A stretch of DNA of 7,135 nt from contig JAEWEI010000255.1 in the NCBI GenBank assembly GCA_023389545.1, forward strand, positions 1 to 7,135, in the 5' to 3' direction. Source of the DNA: Actinomycetes bacterium. Lineage in GTDB: Bacteria > Actinomycetota > Actinomycetes > Actinomycetales > Cellulomonadaceae. Below, piece by piece: positions 1-5,247 of this stretch. The notes under the pieces were generated by a model. That model was not told the origin of the DNA. It saw nothing but the letters and a program-made list of their open reading frames with translations, and did not search any database. Position numbers and translations under genes: made by a program. Every line of letters starts with the position of its first letter. The stretch's first letter is position 1.

Positions 1-15
1 GGACAAAGTTGGTCC
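1..15. repeat. 15-bp near-palindrome, possible operator upstream of the first gene
   Basis: The two halves pair at six of seven positions around a central G: GGAC at 1-4 mirrors GTCC at 12-15, and AA at 6-7 mirrors TT at 9-10. It overlaps TTGGTC (9-14), which could be a weak -35 with TATGGG (31-36) as a weak -10 at 16-bp spacing. An operator role for the gene at 74 is inference. The window edge prevents seeing what lies upstream. Confidence 0.2.
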
Positions 16-73
16 GGTTCGCTTCACGAGTATGGGGCCAAGCCCGTTTTGGGCCCAGTGCTGGGGTGAAATT

Positions 74-667
74 ATGGATCTCGACACCGGTGTCACAACG
101 CTGCAAGCGATTCGCACTGTGCAAGAGGGGTATGACCGCGTCGAGTTTCGCGGCCCAGCGGAGGGGCGACGGGACCTGTATGAGCAGATCGTTGCCGCAA
201 CAGTCAACGAGCTAGCGCTGTATTATTATCTCGTTTCCGAGCGAAATCTGATTGACACAAATTTCAGATGGATCGACATCCAATTGAACGCCCTGATTGC
301 GTTGCAAGAAGCTCGCGGTGTAAAAGCACGGTTCAGAAGGCTCTGGCGTGGAGGGCGTGATGCCCTCTCGCTAAACTTACAGCTTCTCGAAGCGGAATCC
401 TGGGCAGCGGAGCTTGACGCGACGATCGACTCCCTCCAACAGGACTTATATGCTGTCCACCCGTTCATCGTTTTCAAACCCTGGATTGAGAAGGAGTCTT
501 ACCGCGCGAGGGTCGAGCGCGGCTCGAATCTTCGCGATATGGTGGCTGCATTGAGCGCGCGGCACTCAAACAGTGTCCAGGTCGTTGCCGTGGTGGCCTC
601 ATCGATCGGCGGCGGCGTAGTCGGAGCCGCCCTCGCCGCGCTAGCAGCGGGGATCGGCGGGGCTTGA
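74..667 (+). CDS. Unrecognised 197-aa protein with C-terminal hydrophobic segment (probable accessory gene)
   Basis: I do not recognise this protein. The ATG at 74 is preferred over the in-frame ATG at 32 because GGGGTGA lies just upstream (64-69) and the first 14 residues of the longer form look non-coding. Residues 1-165 are mostly charged and helix-like, with an aromatic patch (YYYL near residue 50) and a basic stretch around residues 81-95. Residues 169-196 are almost entirely Val, Ala, Gly, Leu and Ile and would form one membrane-spanning or membrane-active segment ending at the C-terminus. There is no signal peptide. G+C in sampled lines is 48-58%, against about 75% in tadA, and Leu102 and Leu125 are encoded by TTA, a codon that high-GC actinobacteria largely avoid. 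These traits suggest horizontal acquisition. A tail-anchored membrane protein or a membrane-damaging effector are both possible, and neither is shown. Confidence 0.75.
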   Translation: MDLDTGVTTLQAIRTVQEGYDRVEFRGPAEGRRDLYEQIVAATVNELALYYYLVSERNLIDTNFRWIDIQLNALIALQEARGVKARFRRLWRGGRDALSLNLQLLEAESWAAELDATIDSLQQDLYAVHPFIVFKPWIEKESYRARVERGSNLRDMVAALSARHSNSVQVVAVVASSIGGGVVGAALAALAAGIGGA

Positions 668-688
668 CTCATTCTCGCAATGCAACTC

Positions 689-694
689 GGAGGT
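689..694 (+). promoter_or_regulatory. Strong Shine-Dalgarno for the Cys-rich small ORF
   Basis: GGAGGT is a six-base match to the anti-Shine-Dalgarno core and ends 9 nt before the ATG at 704. It lies 21 bases beyond the stop of the preceding gene, so it cannot serve that gene. It favours the ATG at 704 over the in-frame ATG at 680, which lacks such a site. Confidence 0.5.
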
Positions 695-703
695 GCGTAT
701 TCC

Positions 704-802
704 ATGTGCGTCCTATGTGGCGAAAGGTTGGGGTGTGCCACGGGTTGCTGCCCTTGGTGGTGCGCATTTTCCGCATCGCCAGGCCACCGGTCCTTGAGGT
801 GA
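704..802 (+). CDS. Putative 32-aa cysteine-rich microprotein
   Basis: This is a short ORF of 32 codons ending in TGA at 800-802. Six residues are cysteine (2, 5, 11, 15, 16, 20), giving a C-x2-C-G start, a later C-x3-CC-x3-C cluster and a WW pair at 18-19. All cysteines fall in the first 20 residues. A strong Shine-Dalgarno (689-694) sits at good distance. It begins 36 nt after the stop of the preceding gene and in the same frame, so the two may be co-transcribed. The pattern could bind zinc or another metal, could be a cysteine-codon leader peptide acting as a translational sensor (known upstream of some mycobacterial sulfur genes), or could be chance. I see no family match. The strong Shine-Dalgarno and the cysteine density are direct observations; the function is unknown. 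Confidence 0.4.
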   Translation: MCVLCGERLGCATGCCPWWCAFSASPGHRSLR

Positions 803-810
803 ACGACTCC

Positions 811-837
811 CTCGCTTCGAGGCGAGCCTGGCCTCGA
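811..837. repeat. Two overlapping, mutually exclusive inverted repeats
   Basis: CTCGC (811-815) pairs with GCGAG (822-826) across a 6-nt loop. TCGAGGC (817-823) pairs perfectly with GCCTCGA (831-837) across a 7-nt loop. The two stems share bases 822-823, so only one can form at a time. Neither is followed by a T-run, so a classical terminator is unlikely. Alternating hairpins just after a Cys-rich small ORF resemble the geometry of an attenuator, but GC-rich DNA gives such pairs by chance. Confidence 0.3.
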
Positions 838-957
838 CGGTCACGGCAGGCGATGCCAACTTGCCGAACTTCGCGCGCTTGAGCAGGAGGCATGCGCTGG
901 TCGCGTCGATGCAGCCGACTTTCCTCGATGCGCCAAGGCGATGGCCCGGCTTGTGGA

Positions 958-977
958 CGGACAGTGCGGTCTGTCCG
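958..977. repeat. Perfect 7-bp inverted repeat (CGGACAG-N6-CTGTCCG) upstream of tadA
   Basis: The arms at 958-964 and 971-977 are exact reverse complements separated by TGCGGT. The repeat lies 10 bases upstream of a possible -10 hexamer at 988-993, so it would cover the -35 region and could be a repressor or activator site for the pilus operon. As RNA it would be a stable hairpin, and it might alternatively end transcripts from the left without a U-tract. Confidence 0.4.
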
Positions 978-987
978 GTTCCTCCCC

Positions 988-993
988 TAGTGT
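988..993 (+). promoter_or_regulatory. Possible -10 element of the Tad operon promoter
   Basis: TAGTGT fits the TANNNT pattern of actinobacterial sigma-A-type -10 elements. It lies 48 bases before the tadA start, giving a leader of roughly 40 nt that includes the ribosome site. No good TTGACA-like -35 sits 16-19 bases upstream; that space is occupied by the inverted repeat at 958-977, which would be consistent with a regulated promoter. The assignment is from spacing and consensus only. Confidence 0.3.
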
Positions 994-1041
994 CGGGGCG
1001 CCCGCGCGTCAGCCGGGTGGCATCGGCCCAAGGGAGCAGCC

Positions 1042-2268
1042 GTGGACGGGGTGGCGATCCTCGAGACTGAGGTCCGCGAGCTGATCCGCCGACGCGGCCT
1101 GGACCCGGTGCGCGACCGCAGCGGCGTGCGGCAGCTCGTCACCGATGCGATCGCCGATTACGACGCCCGGAGCGTGGTGGGCGCCGTCCCCCCGTTGGCC
1201 GACGCGGCGGGCGCGCTGAAGAGCGTCGTGGACGCGGTCGCCGGGCTCGGGCCGCTCCAGCGCTACCTCGACGACCCGGAGGTCGAGGAGATCTGGATCA
1301 ACTCGCCCACCGAGGTGTTCGTCGCCCGGCGCGGCGAGCCGGAGCTGACGACCACAATCCTCACCGCCGGGCAGGTGCGCGACCTCGTGGAGCAAATGCT
1401 CAAGGCGTCCGGTCGGCGGCTCGACCTATCCAGCCCGTTCGTCGACGCGAGCCTTCCGGGTGGCGAGCGGTTGCACGTCGTCATCCCCGATGTGACGCGG
1501 CGCGACTGGGCCGTGAACATCCGCAAGTTCGTGGCCCGAGCGCACCGGCTCGACGACCTCGTCGCCCTCGGGTCGCTGCCCGGCGCGGCGGCGGCGTTCC
1601 TCGACGCCGCCGTGCGGGTGGGGCTCAACGTGCTCGTGGCCGGGTCGACGCAGGCTGGCAAGACGACGATGCTCGGCGCGTTGGCGGGCTCTGTGCCCGC
1701 CCGGCAGCGGATCGTCACCTGCGAGGAAGTGTTCGAGCTGCGGCTCGTGCACCGGGATGTCGTGGCGTTGCAGTGCCGCCAGCCCAGCCTGGAGGGCACG
1801 GGCGAGATCCCGCTGCGGCGGCTGGTGAAGGAGGCGCTGCGGATGCGCCCGGACCGGCTGCTCATCGGCGAGGTCCGCGAGGCGGAGGCGCTGGACCTGC
1901 TGGTGGCGCTCAACGCGGGCGTGCCGGGGATGTGCACGCTGCACGCGAACTCCGCCCGTGAGGCGCTGACCAAGTTGTGCACGCTGCCGCTGCTCGCGGG
2001 GGAGAACATCACCGACCGTTTCGTGGTTCCCACCGTCGCGGCGGCCATCGACGTGGTGGTGCACCTGGGGCTGGACGCGCGGGGCCGACGCCGGGTCCGC
2101 GAGATCGTCGCCGTGCCGGGCCGGGTGGAGAACGGGATCGTGGAGACAGCCGACCTGTTCCACCTGCGCGGTGAGGAGCTCGTGCGGGGCGAGGGGTACC
2201 CGCCGCATCCCGAGCGGTTCGCGATCGCCGGCATCGACCTGCCCGCGCTGCTGCGCGCCGGGCGCTGA
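1042..2268 (+). CDS. tadA: TadA/CpaF-type secretion ATPase
   Basis: This 408-aa hexameric ATPase of the type II/IV secretion family powers assembly of the Tad (Flp) pilus at the cytoplasmic face of the membrane. The GTG start is set by AAGGGAG at 1030-1036, 5 nt upstream. The N-terminal part contains the usual CpaF-like stretch around residues 70-100 (LGPLQRYLDDPEVEEIWIN). The Walker A loop is GSTQAGKT at residues 201-208. An acidic Asp-box-like segment is at 224-233 (CEEVFEL), the Walker B-type LLIGEVR at about 273-279, and the His-box TLHAN at 299-303. All catalytic landmarks are present and the length is normal. It is the first gene of the operon, 10 nt before tadB. No TadZ/CpaE-like gene precedes it, although related actinobacterial clusters often have one there. 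Confidence 0.95.
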   Translation: MDGVAILETEVRELIRRRGLDPVRDRSGVRQLVTDAIADYDARSVVGAVPPLADAAGALKSVVDAVAGLGPLQRYLDDPEVEEIWINSPTEVFVARRGEPELTTTILTAGQVRDLVEQMLKASGRRLDLSSPFVDASLPGGERLHVVIPDVTRRDWAVNIRKFVARAHRLDDLVALGSLPGAAAAFLDAAVRVGLNVLVAGSTQAGKTTMLGALAGSVPARQRIVTCEEVFELRLVHRDVVALQCRQPSLEGTGEIPLRRLVKEALRMRPDRLLIGEVREAEALDLLVALNAGVPGMCTLHANSAREALTKLCTLPLLAGENITDRFVVPTVAAAIDVVVHLGLDARGRRRVREIVAVPGRVENGIVETADLFHLRGEELVRGEGYPPHPERFAIAGIDLPALLRAGR

Positions 2269-2272
2269 GGGG
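2267..2272 (+). promoter_or_regulatory. Ribosome site fixing the tadB start
   Basis: GAGGGG overlaps the last two bases of the tadA stop and lies 6 nt before GTG at 2279. It favours that start over the next in-frame GTG at 2288 and over much longer upstream starts inside tadA. Confidence 0.55.
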
Positions 2273-2278
2273 CGCGTC

Positions 2279-3139
2279 GTGGGCGTCGTGATCGGCCTGC
2301 TGCTCGGGGCGGGACTGTGCTGCGTGTGGTGGTCGTGGTGGGCGCCGCCCCGCCGTTCGACGGCGGCCTCCGACGGGTGGGCGGTGCGCACCCAGGACCT
2401 GCTGGTGCAGGCGGGCGCCCCACAGGTGACGCCAGGCGCGCTGGTGACCGCGTGCGCCGGGTTGGGCGCGCTCGTGCTGCTGATCGGAGTGGCGCTGACC
2501 AGGTCGCCGGCTGTGGCCGCCTGCTTCGCCGCGATGGCCGCGGGGGCGCCCGTTGCACTGGTGCGCGGGAGGGCCCGACGGCGCCGCACCCGGCTGCGTG
2601 ATGTGTGGCCTGAGGTCGTGGACCACCTCGGCTCGGGCATCCGCGCCGGGCTGTCGCTGCCGGAGGCGCTCGCGCAGCTGGGCGACCGGGGACCGGTGGA
2701 ACTGCGTGAGCCGTTCGCCGCCTTCGCCGAGGACTACCGAGTCAGCGGGAGGTTCGGAGACTGCCTCGACGACCTGAAAGCGCGGCTGGCCGATCCGGTG
2801 GCGGACCGGATCATCGAGGCGCTGCGCCTGACCCGCGACGTCGGCGGCACCGACCTGGGCCGGCTCCTGCGGACGCTGTCCGGGTTCCTGCGCGAAGACG
2901 CGCGCACCCGTGGCGAGCTCGAGGCCCGGCAGAGCTGGACGGTGTACGCGGCGCGGCTCGCCGTCGCGGCGCCGTGGGTGGTGCTCGCGATGCTCGCCAC
3001 CCGCACCGAGGCCGCCAGCGCCTACAACTCCGTGGCTGGCTCGCTGGTGCTGCTCATGGGGGCCGTCTGCTCCGTCGCGGCGTACCTGATCATGGTGCGG
3101 ATCGGGCGGTTGCCCGAGGACCCGCGGGTACTGCGATGA
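2279..3139 (+). CDS. tadB: TadB-like pilus assembly membrane protein (T2SSF domain)
   Basis: This 286-aa inner-membrane platform protein belongs to the GspF/T2SSF family and works with TadC and the TadA ATPase. Hydrophobic segments lie near residues 3-22, 54-74 and 78-95. A cytoplasmic helical T2SSF domain follows at about 110-225, with the family-typical start HLGSGIRAGLSLPEAL and the segment ADPVADRIIEALRL. Two C-terminal transmembrane segments (about 225-241 and 252-273) follow. The N-terminus carries a cluster of tryptophans (WWSWW at 17-21). The GTG start at 2279 has a GAGGGG ribosome site 6 nt upstream. The stop overlaps the tadC start by four bases (ATGA), so the two are probably translated together. 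The family call is firm; the TadB versus TadC label comes from gene order and sequence style. Confidence 0.9.
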   Translation: MGVVIGLLLGAGLCCVWWSWWAPPRRSTAASDGWAVRTQDLLVQAGAPQVTPGALVTACAGLGALVLLIGVALTRSPAVAACFAAMAAGAPVALVRGRARRRRTRLRDVWPEVVDHLGSGIRAGLSLPEALAQLGDRGPVELREPFAAFAEDYRVSGRFGDCLDDLKARLADPVADRIIEALRLTRDVGGTDLGRLLRTLSGFLREDARTRGELEARQSWTVYAARLAVAAPWVVLAMLATRTEAASAYNSVAGSLVLLMGAVCSVAAYLIMVRIGRLPEDPRVLR

Positions 3140-4068
3140 GCGCCGCGCTGCTGGGCGCCGGGGTGGGCGCACTGGGCGGGCTGGGGCTCGCGCTCGTGAC
3201 GTGGCGGCTCGCCGCCCGGCGCATCACCCTCGACGAGCGTCTCGCGCCCTACCTGCGACCGCAGCGCACCGGGTCGCGCCTGCTGCGCGACTCCGCCACC
3301 CGCACCCCGTTCCCGACGCTCGAACGGCTCATCGCTCCCGTGATGGCGGACGGCATGAGGCTCGTCGCCCGGGTCGGATCGCCGGCCTCCGAGTTGCGCC
3401 GCCGGCTGGAGCGCGCGGGCCGCAGCGAGACCGTCGAGGAGTTCCGCGCCGGCCAGGTGGTGTGGGGAGTCGTCGGGCTCGCGGCCGGGCTCGCGCTCGC
3501 CTTGATGATCGCGGCCGGGCGGTCCGCGGGGATCGTCCCGCTGCTCGCGCTCGTGCTCGTCTCGGGCGCCACGGGTGTGTTGTTCCGCGACTATCAGCTC
3601 ACCCGAGAGGTCGCGGCCCGCGAGGAGCGGCTGCTGGCCGAGCTGCCCACCATCGCCGAGCTGCTCGCGCTGTCGGTCAGCGCCGGGGAGGGCGCCGTCG
3701 GCGCGCTCGAGCGGGTGGTGCGCACCACGCATGGCGAGTTGTCCGGTGAGTTGGCGCGCACCTTGGCGGACGCCCGCTCCGGGACGCCGCTGGCCTACGC
3801 GCTCGAGAACCTCGCCGACCGGACGGGCCTGGCCGCGTTGGCGCGCTTCGCCGAGGGGGTGGCCGTCGCCGTGGAGCGCGGCACCCCGCTGGCCGAGGTG
3901 CTGCGCTCCCAGGCGCAGGACGTCCGCGAGCAGCGACGCCGCGGGCTGATGGAGCTGGGCGGCCGCAAGGAGGTGCTGATGATGGTGCCGGTGGTGTTCC
4001 TCATCCTGCCGGTGACCGTCGTCTTCGCCGTGTTCCCCAGCATCGCGGTGCTCAGAGTCGGGCTGTGA
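3136..4068 (+). CDS. tadC: TadC-like pilus assembly membrane protein (T2SSF domain)
   Basis: This 310-aa second platform protein of the Tad machine is a T2SSF family member and partner of TadB. A short N-terminal hydrophobic segment (about 3-23) is followed by a basic, cytoplasmic region, then transmembrane segments near 107-127 and 131-150. The T2SSF domain spans about 165-280 and includes LPTIAELLALSVSAGEG at 170-186. The C-terminal segment (281-304, rich in MMVPVVFLILPVTVVF) is characteristic of TadC. The ATG at 3136 overlaps the tadB stop by four bases. The stop at 4066-4068 overlaps a possible GTG start for the next gene, though a better start with its own ribosome site lies 42 bases further on. 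Confidence 0.9.
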   Translation: MSAALLGAGVGALGGLGLALVTWRLAARRITLDERLAPYLRPQRTGSRLLRDSATRTPFPTLERLIAPVMADGMRLVARVGSPASELRRRLERAGRSETVEEFRAGQVVWGVVGLAAGLALALMIAAGRSAGIVPLLALVLVSGATGVLFRDYQLTREVAAREERLLAELPTIAELLALSVSAGEGAVGALERVVRTTHGELSGELARTLADARSGTPLAYALENLADRTGLAALARFAEGVAVAVERGTPLAEVLRSQAQDVREQRRRGLMELGGRKEVLMMVPVVFLILPVTVVFAVFPSIAVLRVGL

Positions 4069-4094
4069 GCGCATGCGGATGGAGTCGAGTGACG

Positions 4095-4100
4095 AAGGAG
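4095..4100 (+). promoter_or_regulatory. Strong ribosome site for the small pilin-like gene
   Basis: AAGGAG lies 6 nt before the ATG at 4107 and is the best Shine-Dalgarno within the operon. It favours the 83-aa form over a GTG at 4065 that overlaps the tadC stop. Strong initiation at this gene fits a subunit needed in many copies. Confidence 0.6.
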
Positions 4101-4106
4101 AGCGCC

Positions 4107-4358
4107 ATGCAGGACGAGACGACACACCCGGGCTGCGACGCGGGAACCGACCCGGAACCGGGCCCCGACCAGACGGCGACGGCGCCGGGCGAGGCAGGTG
4201 GCGGGCGCTGGGAGGGAGGCGACCGAGGCGATGTGCCCGGGTGGGTGTTGATCACTTTGATGACGGCCGGATTGGTGGTCGCCCTGTGGGCGGTGGCTGG
4301 TCCCACCCTGGCCAACCTGTTCGAGAGCTCGATCGCGAGCGTGACCGGCCCGCCGTGA
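4107..4358 (+). CDS. Small single-TM protein, probable divergent Flp-type pilin
   Basis: This 83-aa protein sits where Tad operons carry the Flp pilin, between tadC and the TadE-like genes. Residues 1-41 are hydrophilic, rich in Pro, Gly, Asp and Glu. GDVPGW at 41-46 leads into a hydrophobic helix (about 46-65, VLITLMTAGLVVALWAVAG) and a short amphipathic tail containing LANLFESSIASV, which resembles the C-terminal half of Flp pilins. The prepilin peptidase signature is altered: after Gly41 or Gly45 no glutamate occurs at +5, and the leader would be unusually long. It may be a modified pilin, or a small accessory membrane protein that is not processed. AAGGAG sits 6 nt before the ATG. The stop overlaps the next GTG (GTGA). 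The pilin assignment rests on position, size and helix-tail pattern. Confidence 0.75.
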   Translation: MQDETTHPGCDAGTDPEPGPDQTATAPGEAGGGRWEGGDRGDVPGWVLITLMTAGLVVALWAVAGPTLANLFESSIASVTGPP

Positions 4359-4756
4359 TCGCGTGGGGCAACGGGTCAGTGGAGCGTGAGCGCGGCTCGG
4401 CGATCGTGGACTTCGTGCTCGTCGGCGCACTCACCTCGCTGCTCTTCGCCGCGGTGCTGCAGCTCGCGCTCGTCCAGCACGTGCGGAACACGCTCGTGGA
4501 CTGCGCTGCCGAGGGCGCCCGGCACGCCGCGCTCGCGGACCGGGGTGTCGAGGACGGCGTCGAGCGCACGCGCGCGCTTCTCACGGCGGCGCTGTCGGCC
4601 GACTACGCGCAGGACGTGACGGCTCGGCGCGCCGAGGTCGGCGGGCTCGATGTCGTCGAGGTGCGGGTCACTGCGCCCCTGCCTGTCGCCGGGCTGCTGG
4701 GGCCGGCGCGTGGGCTGACAGTCGTGGGGCACGCCTTGGCAGAGGGCGGCCCATGA
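4355..4756 (+). CDS. tadE: TadE-like pseudopilin
   Basis: This 133-aa bitopic membrane protein of the TadE family is probably a minor pilin or pseudopilin of the Tad fibre. After a 14-residue basic leader, GSAIVDF (14-20) starts a hydrophobic helix to about residue 41, followed by the TadE-type segment in which small residues and Ala-rich helix continue (NTLVDCAAEGARHAAL, 45-60). The C-terminal part, outside the membrane, has beta-like stretches (VVEVRVTAPLPV). Cleavage after Gly14 would place Asp, not the usual Glu, at +5. The start chosen is the GTG at 4355, which overlaps the preceding stop; a GTG at 4379 would give a shorter leader of six residues and cannot be excluded. The stop overlaps the next ATG. 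Confidence 0.85.
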   Translation: MIAWGNGSVERERGSAIVDFVLVGALTSLLFAAVLQLALVQHVRNTLVDCAAEGARHAALADRGVEDGVERTRALLTAALSADYAQDVTARRAEVGGLDVVEVRVTAPLPVAGLLGPARGLTVVGHALAEGGP

Positions 4757-5247
4757 GGCGCCGGCGGGTCGTGCGGTGGTGGCGAGCCCGATTGGCCGCC
4801 GTTGGGGATGGCAGCGGCGATGACAGCGGCAACGCCATCGTCGAGTTCCTGGGCGTGGCGCTGCTCCTGCTGGTGCCCGTGGTGTACCTGGTGCTGGTGC
4901 TGGGGCGCGTGCAGGCGGCGACGTTCGCCGTCGAGGGCGCGGCTCGGGAGGCCGGGCGGGCGTTCGCCCGCGCGGATGATCCCGGGACGGGCGCTGATCG
5001 AGCCGTGGCCGCTGTGGGGCTGGCGCTCGCCGACCAGGGGTTCACGGACGCGGACCCGGCTCGGGCGCTGACGCTCGACTGTTCGAGCGTGCCGTGCCTG
5101 GCGCCAGGCAGTGAGGTCGTCGCGGAAGTCGTGGTCGTCGTGCCGTTGCCCTTCGTGCCGTCGTTCGTGCGCGCCGTGGCGCCGCTGGAGATCCCGGTCA
5201 GCGCCCGGCACGTGGCGCCCGTGGACCGGTTCCGCGAGGCGCCATGA
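4753..5247 (+). CDS. Second TadE-like pseudopilin
   Basis: This 164-aa protein has a strongly basic N-terminus (MRRRR, then WWRAR) and an acidic spacer, followed by the prepilin-like GNAIVEF at 26-32 with the canonical Glu at +5 from Gly26. The transmembrane helix runs to about residue 50 and is followed by an Ala-rich helix (EGAAREAGRAFA). The exported domain contains two cysteines, Cys110 and Cys115, spaced to form a small disulfide loop, and a Val-rich strand at 122-130. AGAGGG at 4741-4746 lies 6 nt before the ATG. Both ends overlap neighbours by ATGA. It probably acts as a minor subunit alongside the preceding TadE-like protein and the TadG-like protein that follows. It might be called TadF by position, but the sequence supports only the wider TadE/F class. 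Confidence 0.85.
   Translation: MRRRRVVRWWRARLAAVGDGSGDDSGNAIVEFLGVALLLLVPVVYLVLVLGRVQAATFAVEGAAREAGRAFARADDPGTGADRAVAAVGLALADQGFTDADPARALTLDCSSVPCLAPGSEVVAEVVVVVPLPFVPSFVRAVAPLEIPVSARHVAPVDRFREAP

Larger units (their letters stand above)
803..1041. other. Intergenic stretch between the accessory segment and the Tad operon
   Basis: I find no convincing gene on either strand. Short open frames here lack properly spaced ribosome sites and resemble no family I know. AGGAGG at 885-890 is only one base from the ATG at 892, too close to be used. The stretch contains inverted repeats at 811-837 and 958-977, a possible -10 at 988 and the tadA ribosome site at 1030-1036. It may include decayed coding sequence from whatever event placed the lower-GC genes here, but no remnant is recognisable. 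Confidence 0.6.

Noticed and set aside
34..60. GCCC-GTTTT-GGGC hairpin before the first gene
   Set aside because: Four-base stem, too weak to call a terminator or regulatory element despite the T-rich loop.
669..893. 74-codon minus-strand ORF across the intergenic region
   Set aside because: No recognisable family or ribosome site that I could support; competes with the Cys-rich ORF that has a strong Shine-Dalgarno.
996..1003. GGGCGCCC palindrome in the tadA leader
   Set aside because: Eight-base GC palindrome is expected often in such DNA and shows no further structure.
861..1070. 69-codon plus-strand ORF overlapping the tadA start
   Set aside because: No ribosome site at a usable distance, overlaps the better supported tadA start in another frame, and the protein has no recognisable features.
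1263..2558. Long minus-strand open frame (431 codons) opposite tadA/tadB
   Set aside because: Antisense shadow of high-GC coding sequence; the translation is Arg/Ser/Pro-rich without any motif, while the plus strand encodes clear TadA and TadB.
2009..4125. Other long minus-strand frames opposite tadB and tadC
   Set aside because: Composition is Arg/His/Gly/Pro-rich, typical of shadows; the plus strand has overlapping start/stop junctions and recognised families.
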